64,000 nt of DNA, from contig NZ_CP053840.1 in the NCBI RefSeq assembly GCF_013201665.1, forward strand, positions 868,001-932,000. The letters run 5' to 3'. Positions 28,853 through 37,811 of the stretch are shown piece after piece; the first letter of the stretch is position 1, and the number at the start of each line of letters is the position of its first letter. A program made the translations under genes and the position numbers. Source of the stretch: Arcobacter venerupis (GTDB lineage: Bacteria > Campylobacterota > Campylobacteria > Campylobacterales > Arcobacteraceae). A model generated the notes under the pieces. It had not been told where the DNA came from, did no database searches, and was given only the letters and a program-made list of their open reading frames with translations.

Positions 28853-30826
28853 ATCGCAAAGTTTGAAGTTGTAAGTGATTACGAACCAGCAGGAGATCAA
28901 CCAGTTGCTATAAAAGCCTTAAGTGATTCTATCAATGCTGGAAACCAATATAACACTCTTTTAGGAGTTACAGGTTCTGGAAAAACTTATACAATTGCAA
29001 AAGTGATTGAGGCGACTCAAAAACCAACTCTTATCATGACTCACAATAAAACTCTTGCAGCTCAATTGTATTCAGAATTTAAACAGTTTTTCCCAAATAA
29101 TCATGTGGAATACTTTATTTCATACTATGATTATTATCAGCCTGAAGCTTATATTCCAAGAAGCGACTTATTTATTGAAAAAGATTCTTCAATAAATGAA
29201 GAGTTAGAAAGATTAAGATTAAGTGCAACAGCTTCACTTCTATCATTTGATGATGTTATTGTTATTGCTTCAGTTTCTGCAAACTATGGTTTAGGAAACC
29301 CAGAAGAATACAAAGCAATGGTACAAAGGGTTGAAGTTGGATTTGAATACTCTCAAAAACAGTTTTTATTAAAGCTTGTGGAAATGGGTTATAAAAGAAA
29401 TGATAAGTTTTTTGATAGGTCAGATTTTAGAGTAAATGGAGATGTTATTGACATTTTTCCAGCTTATTTTGAAGATGAGTTTATACGAGTTGAATTTTTT
29501 GGTGATGAGGTTGAATCAATTTCAAAACATGAATACATCACAAATAGTAGAACAAAATCTTTAGATGAGGTAATTATTTATTCAGTTAATCCTTTCGTTG
29601 TTTCAAATGAAAAACTAGCAACCGCTGTAAAACAAATTGAAGAAGAGTTATCTGAGAGACTTGAGTATTTTCAAAGTGCAAACAAACTTGTGGAGTATCA
29701 AAGACTAAAACAAAGAGTTGAGTTTGATTTGGAGATGATTGAAGGAACTGGAATGTGTAAGGGAATAGAAAATTATGCCCGACATCTAACTGGTCAAAAA
29801 CCAGAAGAGACACCTTATTCTTTATTAAACTATTTTCAACAAATGGATAGAGACTTTTTACTTGTAGTTGATGAATCACATGTTTCACTTTCACAGTTTC
29901 GTGGAATGCATGCCGCTGATAGAAGTAGAAAAGAAGTTTTAGTAGATTATGGATTTAGACTTCCAAGTGCTTTGGATAATAGACCTTTAAAATTTGATGA
30001 ATTTATTAAAAAAGCTCCTAATTATATATTTGTAAGTGCAACTCCAAATGAACTAGAACTCAATCTAAGTTCAGTTGTAGCTGAACAAATTATCCGACCA
30101 ACTGGACTTCTTGACCCAATTATTGATGTGGTTGATAGTGAGTTCCAAGTGGAAAAACTTCATGATGAAATCAAAAAAGTAGTGGCAAAAAATGAAAGAG
30201 TTTTAGTTACAGTTCTAACGAAAAAAATGGCAGAAGAACTAGCTTCTTATTATGCAGATTTAGGAATGAAAGTTAAATATATGCATAGTGAAATTGATGC
30301 AATTGAAAGAAATCAAATCATTCGAGAGTTGCGTTTAGGAATTTTTGATGTACTTATTGGAATCAATCTTTTAAGAGAAGGTTTGGATATTCCAGAAACT
30401 TCTCTTGTTGCTATTTTAGATGCTGATAAAGAGGGATTTTTAAGAAGTAAAACTTCACTTATTCAAACAATTGGACGAGCTGCCAGAAATGAAAGAGGAA
30501 GAGTAATTTTATATGCAAAAAGAATTACAGGTTCAATGCAGTTTGCTATAGATGAAACAAATAGAAGAAGAAAAATCCAAGAAGAACACAACATCAAAAA
30601 CGGAATTACTCCCGTATCAACAAAAAGAAGATTAGACCAAAATCTAAAACTTGAAGAGTACGATGATGTGGCATGGAAAAAAGAGAAACTAGAAAAAATG
30701 CCAGCATCTGAGAGAAAGAAAATTCTAATAGAGCTAAATAGACAAATGAAAAAAGCAGCAAGTGATTTGAATTTTGAAGAAGCTATTAGACTAAGAGATG
30801 AAATTGCTAAGGTTAAAGAGATATAA
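28853..30826 (+). CDS. uvrB: UvrB excision nuclease subunit, apparent ATC start
   Basis: DNA damage-recognition helicase-like subunit of UvrABC. The reading frame matches UvrB from its very start: (ATC)[16 protein letters not shown], then Walker [11 protein letters not shown] (38-45), the hairpin segment [15 protein letters not shown], the helicase motifs DESHVSLSQ and [10 protein letters not shown], and a C-terminal UVR coiled-coil motif. From ATC it is 657 residues, normal for UvrB. An in-frame TAA lies six bases before the ATC, and the first ATG/GTG/TTG downstream (GTG 29003) would remove Walker A. SD aaggag is six bases before ATC, so near-cognate initiation (or a sequence error, ATG to ATC) is implied. 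Confidence 0.93.
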   Translation: MAKFEVVSDYEPAGDQPVAIKALSDSINAGNQYNTLLGVTGSGKTYTIAKVIEATQKPTLIMTHNKTLAAQLYSEFKQFFPNNHVEYFISYYDYYQPEAYIPRSDLFIEKDSSINEELERLRLSATASLLSFDDVIVIASVSANYGLGNPEEYKAMVQRVEVGFEYSQKQFLLKLVEMGYKRNDKFFDRSDFRVNGDVIDIFPAYFEDEFIRVEFFGDEVESISKHEYITNSRTKSLDEVIIYSVNPFVVSNEKLATAVKQIEEELSERLEYFQSANKLVEYQRLKQRVEFDLEMIEGTGMCKGIENYARHLTGQKPEETPYSLLNYFQQMDRDFLLVVDESHVSLSQFRGMHAADRSRKEVLVDYGFRLPSALDNRPLKFDEFIKKAPNYIFVSATPNELELNLSSVVAEQIIRPTGLLDPIIDVVDSEFQVEKLHDEIKKVVAKNERVLVTVLTKKMAEELASYYADLGMKVKYMHSEIDAIERNQIIRELRLGIFDVLIGINLLREGLDIPETSLVAILDADKEGFLRSKTSLIQTIGRAARNERGRVILYAKRITGSMQFAIDETNRRRKIQEEHNIKNGITPVSTKRRLDQNLKLEEYDDVAWKKEKLEKMPASERKKILIELNRQMKKAASDLNFEEAIRLRDEIAKVKEI

Positions 30827-31191
30827 AAAATGAAAAATTTGTAATTAAAAGTTTCTCTTTTGTCCAAACTCTGCATTTAATAGTGATTTTTAATGCTCAT
30901 GTAGTTTTAGCATACTTTACTTGCCTAGATTTTAATAAAATCTAAACTTTTATTTATAATTTTATGTGATTAAAACTAATTAAGTTTTAATAAAAATTTT
31001 TACTAAATTCACAATTATTATAATTTACACTATAATCCAGTAAATTTTTTTATGAATAAATAGTAAGTCTTTTTATAGATTAATCCAAAATTATATTAAA
31101 ATATTTATTATAAAGAAAGTAAAACTTATCAAAATAGAAGATTAACAAGGCTTATATTTTATTGTTTATTTTTTTGATATGAGGGGGAAAT
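30827..31191. other. 365-base intergenic region before the STAS/PIN module
   Basis: Very AT-rich and without a convincing ORF or RNA gene. It holds the probable uvrB terminator hairpin (30926-30944), scattered TATAAT-like boxes, and ends with the SD GAGGGGG before the GTG start at 31192. The length and base composition mark a boundary between housekeeping DNA and the module. Confidence 0.5.
30926..30944 (+). terminator. Possible uvrB terminator
   Basis: 8-bp stem TAGATTTT/AAAATCTA with a 3-base loop, about 100 bases after uvrB, followed by AACTTTTATTT. AT-only base pairs make it weak. Confidence 0.4.
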
Positions 31192-32100
31192 GTGAAAACT
31201 ATAGTTATTAATAAAATAGAGACTATCTTTGATGCAATTTTTATTTTTAACAAAATAATTTATGTTTATGATGAAGATATTATTATTGATTTTAGTGATG
31301 CTGAATTTATAAGAAATCATTTTATATCAATAATTGGAATGGGACTAGAAATAGTGAGAAAAAGAGGTGTTGATGTAGAAATTAAGAAACCAAATAATAA
31401 TAAAGTACTTAATTCAATGAAAAGAATAAATTTTTTATCATTTTTTTGTGATGAAAACAATAAGGATGATATTTATAAAACGATGGTAAAATACACAAAT
31501 ATCCCATTAGAAAATAACTCACTCATCTTACAAGAATTTTATTTATATTTTATTACTCAATTTATGGGTAAAGTTGAAAATTTATCCCCAAAACTTCAGA
31601 AAAGAATATTACAAAAGATATTTGAATTATTTTCCAATGTGTTCAGGCATAGCTATAGTGCATTAGGACTTTTTTGTTCAGGACAATTTTATCCTAATCA
31701 AGATAAGTTTAATTTCACGATTGTTGATAATGGAGTTACTATCAAGAAAAATGTGAATAAATATTTATCAAAAGAATTTACTAAAAGTAGAAGTTCCCTA
31801 GATAAACTATTGGGAAAAAAATTTGAGCCTATGGATGCAATTGATTGTATAAAGTGGGCATTAAAAGATACCAATTCTACAACTGGTGCAGGTGGTTTAG
31901 GATTAAGCCTTTTAATGGATTTAATTAAAGTTAGCAAAGGAAGTATTGAAATTATATCTGGAAATGGATATTATGGAATAAAAGATGCACGAGAATATAC
32001 TAAAGCACTTGAAAAGTCTTTTGAGGGTACAATCATAAGTATAGAACTAAATACACATAGTGGAACTTATTATTTTTTAAAGGAAGAAAAAAATGATTAA
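31192..32100 (+). CDS. STAS-like/GHKL ATPase protein (gene 1 of STAS-PIN module)
   Basis: A 302-residue soluble protein starting with GTG behind SD GAGGGGG. Residues about 1-85 look like a STAS-type domain (DIIIDFSDAEFIRNHF...GVDVEI). Residues about 135-290 form a GHKL ATP-binding domain with N-box ELFSNVFRHS (Asn149), G1 IVDNG (Asp179), G2 TGAGGLGLSLLM (232-238) and a final EGTIISIEL. There is no His phospho-acceptor domain, so it is not a sensor kinase. It resembles anti-sigma-type ATPases such as SpoIIAB. It overlaps the next gene by ATGATTAA. Its role may be to gate the PIN nuclease. Confidence 0.75.
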   Translation: MKTIVINKIETIFDAIFIFNKIIYVYDEDIIIDFSDAEFIRNHFISIIGMGLEIVRKRGVDVEIKKPNNNKVLNSMKRINFLSFFCDENNKDDIYKTMVKYTNIPLENNSLILQEFYLYFITQFMGKVENLSPKLQKRILQKIFELFSNVFRHSYSALGLFCSGQFYPNQDKFNFTIVDNGVTIKKNVNKYLSKEFTKSRSSLDKLLGKKFEPMDAIDCIKWALKDTNSTTGAGGLGLSLLMDLIKVSKGSIEIISGNGYYGIKDAREYTKALEKSFEGTIISIELNTHSGTYYFLKEEKND

Positions 32101-32440
32101 AATTAATGTTAAAGATACTATAAATAATACTATTGCAATGTCCACAGAAGATGGTAAAAGATTATTTGAAATTTTGTATGAGAATTTAAAACAATCAAAG
32201 AAGATAGAACTCTCATTTAAAGGAATTGATATGTTGATATCTCATTTTTTAAATGAATCTATTGGTAAACTTTACGAAAAATTTGATAATTGGGATATTT
32301 TAGACAAATCTATTGAATATCGAGAAATTGATGGCGATGATTTAGAGCTATTAAAAGAAAAAGTTATTCCAACTGCTAAAAATCATTTTAAGGATGTTAT
32401 AAAAACAGATTCAATAAATCAAAGTATTTTAGATGATTAA
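32093..32440 (+). CDS. STAS-like DUF4325 protein (gene 2 of STAS-PIN module)
   Basis: A 115-residue protein fitting the DUF4325 STAS-like family: MSTEDGKRLFEILYENLKQ, then the core strand KIELSFKGIDMLISHFLNESIGKLYEK, then a helical C-terminus. STAS proteins act as switch partners of GHKL ATPases; the serine in ISHFLNES may be a phospho-site, by analogy only. It is sandwiched between the ATPase and the PIN gene with the identical 8-base overlap ATGATTAA at each end, so all three are translated as one unit. Confidence 0.78.
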   Translation: MIKINVKDTINNTIAMSTEDGKRLFEILYENLKQSKKIELSFKGIDMLISHFLNESIGKLYEKFDNWDILDKSIEYREIDGDDLELLKEKVIPTAKNHFKDVIKTDSINQSILDD

Positions 32441-32957
32441 TGTATCAAATATATATAAAGTTAGTACATCAGATAAGGTTTTTGTTGATACAAATATATT
32501 AATTTTTTTATTTTCTCCCTCTTATGTTAAAAATAGCGATGACCAAGTGGAAAAATATTCAGCTGTATTTTCAAAGCTCATTGAGAATAAATGTGATTTG
32601 TATATTAATTCGCATGTTGTTTCAGAATTTATAAATCGATGCTTAAGAATAGATTTTGACAATAATTTTAATATAAATCAAGATAAAAATTACAAAAAAG
32701 ATTATCGTGCAAGTGAAGCATATTTAAAGACTATTAAAATAGTATTAAAAGAATTAAAAAAATTTCTGAGTTTTGCAAATCACATAAATGATGATTTTGA
32801 ATCATTTGATATATCTCAAGCATATAAAAGTACAAAAGAAAATGATTTTAATGACTTGATTATCGCAGATACTGTGAAAAAGAATGGTTTAAAACTTTTG
32901 AGTGATGATAAAGATTTTATGGAAATTGGTATAGATATTGATTGGTATTGTAAGTAA
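32433..32957 (+). CDS. PIN-domain nuclease (gene 3 of STAS-PIN module)
   Basis: Predicted RNase of 174 residues. The four acidic PIN positions are present: Asp19 in VFVDTNILIFLF, Glu65 in VVSEFINR, Asp141 in FNDLIIADTV, and Asp159 in LLSDDKDF, the S-x-D-x-D-F form. It is longer than typical VapC toxins (about 130-140), with an inserted helical stretch at about 75-115. No VapB-type antitoxin is next to it. The upstream partners are an ATPase and a STAS-like protein instead. It is the likely effector of the module; the target RNA is unknown. Confidence 0.85.
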   Translation: MINVSNIYKVSTSDKVFVDTNILIFLFSPSYVKNSDDQVEKYSAVFSKLIENKCDLYINSHVVSEFINRCLRIDFDNNFNINQDKNYKKDYRASEAYLKTIKIVLKELKKFLSFANHINDDFESFDISQAYKSTKENDFNDLIIADTVKKNGLKLLSDDKDFMEIGIDIDWYCK

Positions 32958-32995
32958 ATAAATTTTATTTACTTTATATTTAATAAAGGTTTAAT

Positions 32996-33001
32996 TACAA
33001 T
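32996..33001 (+). promoter_or_regulatory. -10-like box six bases before nth ATG
   Basis: TACAAT followed by six bases and then ATG at 33008. There is no SD within 12 bases; AAAGG is about 20 bases away. It fits leaderless initiation as for eamA and ispG. Confidence 0.4.
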
Positions 33002-33007
33002 TTAATT

Positions 33008-33655
33008 ATGAAAAAAGCAACAAAAGCAGATATAGAGATAATAAAACAAGCTTTCATAGAAAAGTACAGCGATGCGGTTACTGAGTTAAATTATAAAAAT
33101 GATTATGAGTTATTAATTGCCATTATTCTTTCAGCTCAATGTACAGATAAAAGAGTAAATATTATAACACCAGCACTTTTTGAAAAATATCCAAGTGTAA
33201 GAGAATTGGCAGTTGCAGATTTAGAAGATGTAAAAGCTTTGTTAAATTCTTGTTCATTTTTTAACAATAAATCAAAAAATATTATCAAAATGGCACAAAG
33301 TGTTTTGATGAATTATGAGGGAGAAATTCCCCACGACCAGCAAAAACTTATGAAACTAGCAGGTGTTGGAAATAAAACTGCAAATGTTTTTATGATTGAG
33401 TTTGAAGGTGCAAATCTTATGGCTGTTGATACTCATGTTTTTAGAGTTTCTCATAGATTGGGTTTGAGTGATGGAAAAACTGTTGATATAACAGAAGCTG
33501 ATTTGGTTAAAAAACTTAAAGGGCATGATTTACATATTTTTCATCAAGCAATGGTTTTATTTGGAAGATATATTTGTAAAGCTGTGAAACCTGAATGTGA
33601 TAACTGTTTGTTTCCACAGGTTTGCAAAACTAAACAATCTTTTAAACCTGCGTAA
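33008..33655 (+). CDS. nth: Endonuclease III
   Basis: DNA glycosylase/AP lyase that removes oxidised pyrimidines. The 215 residues show LIAIILSAQCTDKRVN, the helix-hairpin-helix LAGVGNKTANVFMIEF with catalytic Lys, VDTHVFRVSHRLGL with catalytic Asp, and the [4Fe-4S] ligands C-x6-C-x2-C-x5-C (ICKAVKPECDNCLFPQVC). The cluster links it to the Fe-S assembly genes elsewhere in the window. It lies 50 bases after the PIN gene but has its own possible start site. Confidence 0.96.
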   Translation: MKKATKADIEIIKQAFIEKYSDAVTELNYKNDYELLIAIILSAQCTDKRVNIITPALFEKYPSVRELAVADLEDVKALLNSCSFFNNKSKNIIKMAQSVLMNYEGEIPHDQQKLMKLAGVGNKTANVFMIEFEGANLMAVDTHVFRVSHRLGLSDGKTVDITEADLVKKLKGHDLHIFHQAMVLFGRYICKAVKPECDNCLFPQVCKTKQSFKPA

Positions 33656-33663
33656 ATTTTAGA

Positions 33664-33709
33664 AAAAGAAGAGTTATCTCTACCTTATTTTTTTATACAC
33701 TCTTCTTTT
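33664..33709. terminator. Long-loop hairpin between nth and the next gene
   Basis: 11-bp perfect arms AAAAGAAGAGT/ACTCTTCTTTT around a 24-base loop, between convergent genes. The right arm lies in the end of the leftward gene. The T-rich right side suits rightward termination. Confidence 0.5.
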
Positions 33710-34095
33710 AAATCTGCAAAATTTTTGAAGATAAAGTTATCTTCTATTTTATTTATTTCAACATTTGTCATTGTACACAAAAAATCTTTATTTTCTTTTT
33801 TAACAAGATAAGTAAACTTATATATAAATTTATCTTTTGAACTTACAACTTTATTATTTAAAAGTTCAGCTGTTAATCCATCTATTATTAAATTCTTTTC
33901 TTTTTCATATTTCTCTTTAAAAAGATTTGGAAAAAATTCTTCTTGATTTTTTTCATACGATATCATAGCAATAGAAGATATTATGATAATTAGTAAAAGG
34001 ATTATAAATTCTTTTTTTTCAAATTGATTATTTACTTTATATAGTATTAGTGTAGCAGCAATAATCAAAACAGCAATAACAATAATAATTTGCAT
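33685..34095 (-). CDS. Small two-helix membrane protein, unknown function
   Basis: A 136-residue protein with two hydrophobic helices (about 2-19, IIIVIAVLIIAATLILY, and 29-46, EFIILLLIIIISSIAMI), then a polar domain of about 85 residues that would face one side of the membrane. The domain has a single Cys pair far apart (FLCTM and EECIKK). I recognise no family. SD AAAAAGGA fits the ATG. It is divergent from glpD across an 80-base gap with a palindrome. Confidence 0.65.
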   Translation of the reverse strand: MQIIIVIAVLIIAATLILYKVNNQFEKKEFIILLLIIIISSIAMISYEKNQEEFFPNLFKEKYEKEKNLIIDGLTAELLNNKVVSSKDKFIYKFTYLVKKENKDFLCTMTNVEINKIEDNFIFKNFADLKEECIKK

Positions 34096-34131
34096 TTTAT
34101 TCCTTTTTTTTTGTTTTTATTATATCCTAGC

Positions 34132-34152
34132 TTAACAAAAAGCTTTTGTTAA
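34132..34152. promoter_or_regulatory. Operator-like palindrome in the glpD upstream region
   Basis: TTAACAAAA-AGC-TTTTGTTAA, 9-bp perfect arms, lies just before TGATAAAAT (34158-34166), an extended -10-like box for glpD. It is in the gap shared with the divergent membrane-protein gene, so it could control both. Confidence 0.5.
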
Positions 34153-34175
34153 AAAGCTGATAAAATGGGGAAATT

Positions 34176-35768
34176 ATGGAATTGTCTAGTGAAAAATACG
34201 ATATTGTCATTATTGGTGGTGGTTGTGTTGGAAGTGGTATTGCTTTGGATGCAACTTTGCGAGGATATAAAGTAATATTGCTTGAAAAAAATGATTTTGC
34301 AAGTGGGGCAAGTTCTAAAAGCTCAAAGTTAGTTCATGGAGGAATCAGGTATCTTGAAAAAGCCATAAAAGAGTTTGACCTTGCCCAATACAATTTGGTA
34401 AAAGAGGGATTATCTGAAAGAGCAATATTTTTAAAAAATGCTCCAAACTTCAGTAAAAAATTAAAAATCAATATTCCCATATATTCATATTTAAATCTAG
34501 TTTACACTTACATTGGACTTTTGTTTTATAAACTAATAGCCAAACATAAAAGTTTGGGGAAAAATAGTTTTGTAAATAAAGTTGTTTCTATTTTGTTTTC
34601 TCCAAATATAAAACAAGAAAATTTAAAAGGCTTTTTATCTTTTTATGATGGAAGTTTTTTGGATTCAAGAATGATAATCTCCATTCTTCAAAGCGCTGTT
34701 TTAAAAGGAGCAGTTGTAAAAAACTATTGTGAAGTAAATGAGTTTTTGTATGATTTGAATAATAAAATCTCAGGAGTAAAATATTTTGATAAAACACAAA
34801 ACAAAATCTATGAAATAGAAGCAAAGGTTGTCGTAAATGCAAGTGGAGCAAATGTTGATAACTTAAGAGTTTTAGACAATAAAGATTCAAATGAAATTTT
34901 AGCTTTAAGTAGTGGAATTCACATTGTAGTTTCAAAGGAGTTTCTAAAAGCTGATGAGGGAATTTTAATACCAAATACTAGCGATAAAAGAGTCATATTT
35001 ATTTTGCCATATATGAATCACTGTTTGATTGGAACAACTGATAATAAAACTATTTATGAAGAGAATCCAAAAGTAAAAGAGCAAGAAATAGAGTATTTGT
35101 TAAAAGAGGTAAATAATTACTTTGAAAAACATTTAACAAAAGAAGATATTTTATCTTCATGGAGTGGAATAAGACCACTTGTTAAAAATGAAAATAAAAG
35201 CCAAACACAAGAAATAGTAAGAGAGCATCTAATCACAAAATCAAAAACTAACTTAGTTTCAATAGTTGGTGGGAAATGGACTACTTATAGAAAAATGTCT
35301 GAAGACCTAGTAAACTTTTTAATAAGAAATAACTTCTTAGAAAAACAAAAAATGTGTGAAACAAAAAAGTACAAACTCTTTGGAAATCATGGAGATATTA
35401 AAGAACTTGAAAAATTAATGAATTTTTATCCAATCTCAAAAAAAACAAAAGAGTCTTTACTCACACTATATGGAACAGCTTGTACAAAAGTTTTAAATCT
35501 AGCAAATGAGAATAAAAACTTTGAATTAATAAGTAAAGATTTACCATATTTAAAAGTTGAAATTCTTTATTGTATAAACTACGAATTTGTAAAAAAGCCA
35601 ATAGATTTTCTCTCAAGACGAGTAGGACTTTGTTTTATAGATAAAAAACAGAGTTTGGCTTGTGTGAATGTAGTATGTGCTGAAATGGGAAAAATTCTTT
35701 TTTGGGATGAAGAAAAAATGTTAAAAGAACAACTATCATGCGAAGAGTATATTAATAATTATTTTTAG
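34176..35768 (+). CDS. glpD: FAD-dependent glycerol-3-phosphate dehydrogenase
   Basis: Membrane-associated flavoenzyme oxidising glycerol-3-phosphate to dihydroxyacetone phosphate and feeding quinone. The 530 residues have the N-terminal FAD fold DIVIIGGGCVGSGIALDATLRG, then FASGASSKSSKLVHGGIRYLE and SWSGIRPLVKN, and GGKWTTYRKM in the second FAD contact. The C-terminal helical domain is complete. No glpK or glpF is adjacent, so it may serve phospholipid-derived glycerol-3-phosphate. A GGGG stretch lies before the ATG. Confidence 0.93.
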   Translation: MELSSEKYDIVIIGGGCVGSGIALDATLRGYKVILLEKNDFASGASSKSSKLVHGGIRYLEKAIKEFDLAQYNLVKEGLSERAIFLKNAPNFSKKLKINIPIYSYLNLVYTYIGLLFYKLIAKHKSLGKNSFVNKVVSILFSPNIKQENLKGFLSFYDGSFLDSRMIISILQSAVLKGAVVKNYCEVNEFLYDLNNKISGVKYFDKTQNKIYEIEAKVVVNASGANVDNLRVLDNKDSNEILALSSGIHIVVSKEFLKADEGILIPNTSDKRVIFILPYMNHCLIGTTDNKTIYEENPKVKEQEIEYLLKEVNNYFEKHLTKEDILSSWSGIRPLVKNENKSQTQEIVREHLITKSKTNLVSIVGGKWTTYRKMSEDLVNFLIRNNFLEKQKMCETKKYKLFGNHGDIKELEKLMNFYPISKKTKESLLTLYGTACTKVLNLANENKNFELISKDLPYLKVEILYCINYEFVKKPIDFLSRRVGLCFIDKKQSLACVNVVCAEMGKILFWDEEKMLKEQLSCEEYINNYF

Positions 35769-35837
35769 TGATTAATTAACAAAAAATTAACAACACTTAG
35801 TAATACTTTCATAAATTTTTTAATACAAGGTAAATTT

Positions 35838-37790
35838 ATGAAGAAACTTATCTCTTTATCACTTATAACAACTGCTGTTTTGTTAAATGCAAGTGAAGTT
35901 CAAACTTTAGACACAATTAGCGTAGTTGAAACTGCAAACTCAACAATAATAAAAGATGTAAGTGCTGAACAAATTAAAAGTGCAGACTTAGCAGAAGCAT
36001 TAAGTAAAAATGTACCATCTATTTCAATCGTAAGAAGAAGTGGAATTGCAAATGATATTATTTTACGAGGGCAAAAAAAAGACAACATAAATATCTTACT
36101 TGATGATGCAAAAATCTATGGAGCTTGTCCAAATAGAATGGATCCTGCAACTTCTCATGTTTTATCAAATAATGTGGAAAGCATTAAAATAATAGAAGGT
36201 CCTTATGATGTTGAAAATTTTGGAACTTTAAGTGGTTTAGTAAAAGTTGAAACAAAAGAGCCAACAAAAGATGTTCATGGGGAAATTAATTTAAATGCTG
36301 GAAGTTATGGTTATAAAAAAGCTAGTGCAACGGTAAGTGGTGGAACAGATAGAGTTAAATTATTAATTTCAACATCAACTGAACAAAGTGATCAATATAA
36401 AGATGGTAATGGAGATAACTTTTCAGAACAACAAATAGCAAAAGGAATACCAACTACAAATCAATATATTGACTCAAGTAAAAAAGCTTATGAGAAAAAA
36501 ACTCTTTTAACAAAAGGGCAATTTAATATAGATGATGATTCAGAGATAAAACTATCTTATACAGCAAATAGAAGTGATGAAGTTTTATATCCAACAGGAA
36601 CTATGGATGCTGATTATGATGATTCAAATATCTATACAGTTGGATATGCTGCAAGAAATTTAGGCGATTTATCAAAAGAGTTGAATTTAGATTATTACTA
36701 TTCAGATGTTGATCATCCTATGAGTACAAAACTTAGAAATAATGGTTCAGTAAATTATATGACAGCAAGATATAAAACTTCTATTTGGGGAAGTAAAATC
36801 AAAAATAGCATGGAAATTGCAGATAGTCTAGTAACAGTTGGTTTAGATACAAGTGTTAGAAACTGGAGAGGAGAAATGTACAGAACTAATGTATCAACAG
36901 GTGCAACGAGTATGAATTCTACTCCTTTAGCTTCAACTGATACAACTAATAAAGCAATTTTCTCAAAAGTTGAAAAATCATTTGGTAAATTAGATTTAGA
37001 AGTAGGTACTAGATATGATTATAGTGATGTTGATTCATCAGATGAAGCAAAAAATGATAAAAAATATGTTGGATTAAATGCAAATATTTTTGCTATTTAT
37101 AATGTTGATAAAGATATGAAATATTTTGCAGGAGTTGGAAAATCTTCAAGAGTTCCAGATGCAAGAGAATTATATTCAAGTACTGGTAATTCTGATTTGG
37201 ATCAAACAAAAAATTATGAAGCTGATTTAGGCTTTGATAAAACAATAGGAAACTTTAATATCAAACCAAAACTATTCTATTCAGTATTAAAAGATTATAT
37301 TTATAATGCTGGAACAAAATTTGAAAATATTGATGCAAAAATTTATGGTTTAGATATAAGTGGATTATATGCAATGACTGATAATTTATCTTTAGATTAT
37401 GGAGTTGCATATCAAAGAGGTAAAAAAGATGATAATGCTACTGACAAAGATTTAGCAGAAATTCCACCATTAAAAGCAAATTTAGCACTAAATTATGAGA
37501 TGGATAAATCAAAATATACAGCTGAGGTAATTGCAGTTGATAAATGGGATAGTTATGACAGTTCTGCAAAAGAGCAAGAGTTATCTGGTTATGCACTATT
37601 TAATTTAAAATATGCAAATCAATTACATAAAAATTTTGGTGTAACAATTGGAGTTGATAATCTATTTGATAAAGTATATAACTCAACAAATACATATCAA
37701 GATATTACATATGCATCAGTTGGTTCTGAAAGAGTACTATTTAATGATCCAGGAAGATATGGATATGTAAATTTAAAATATAGCTTTTAA
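35838..37790 (+). CDS. TonB-dependent receptor with OprC/NosA-type copper motif
   Basis: Outer-membrane gated transporter, 650 residues. It has a signal peptide (about 1-18), TonB box-like LDTISVVE (about 24-31), a plug domain (about 38-140, IILRGQKKDNINILLDDA), and a beta-barrel ending in aromatic YSF. Cys97-P-N-R-Met101 in GACPNRMDPATSH and His293-P-Met295 in VDHPMS match the CxxxM and HxM copper-site pattern known from Pseudomonas OprC. Copper import, perhaps for nitrous oxide reductase or oxidases, is therefore inferred. The neighbours give no support. SD aaggtaa. It ends in a terminator. Confidence 0.85.
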   Translation: MKKLISLSLITTAVLLNASEVQTLDTISVVETANSTIIKDVSAEQIKSADLAEALSKNVPSISIVRRSGIANDIILRGQKKDNINILLDDAKIYGACPNRMDPATSHVLSNNVESIKIIEGPYDVENFGTLSGLVKVETKEPTKDVHGEINLNAGSYGYKKASATVSGGTDRVKLLISTSTEQSDQYKDGNGDNFSEQQIAKGIPTTNQYIDSSKKAYEKKTLLTKGQFNIDDDSEIKLSYTANRSDEVLYPTGTMDADYDDSNIYTVGYAARNLGDLSKELNLDYYYSDVDHPMSTKLRNNGSVNYMTARYKTSIWGSKIKNSMEIADSLVTVGLDTSVRNWRGEMYRTNVSTGATSMNSTPLASTDTTNKAIFSKVEKSFGKLDLEVGTRYDYSDVDSSDEAKNDKKYVGLNANIFAIYNVDKDMKYFAGVGKSSRVPDARELYSSTGNSDLDQTKNYEADLGFDKTIGNFNIKPKLFYSVLKDYIYNAGTKFENIDAKIYGLDISGLYAMTDNLSLDYGVAYQRGKKDDNATDKDLAEIPPLKANLALNYEMDKSKYTAEVIAVDKWDSYDSSAKEQELSGYALFNLKYANQLHKNFGVTIGVDNLFDKVYNSTNTYQDITYASVGSERVLFNDPGRYGYVNLKYSF

Positions 37791-37803
37791 TAAGCTATAT
37801 TTT
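37775..37803. terminator. Terminator between TonB receptor and HD gene
   Basis: 12-bp perfect stem AAAATATAGCTT/AAGCTATATTTT with a 5-base loop, overlapping the receptor stop and followed by a T-rich stretch. It faces convergent genes. Confidence 0.75.
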
Positions 37804-37811
37804 TCTATATT

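Noticed and set aside
29003-29030. GTG 29003 as the uvrB start
   Set aside because: It would remove the Walker A motif and about 50 conserved UvrB residues; the frame is conserved upstream to 28853.
32433-32957. Simple VapBC toxin-antitoxin pair
   Set aside because: The upstream partner is a STAS-like protein and an ATPase, not a DNA-binding VapB antitoxin, and the PIN protein is longer than VapC.
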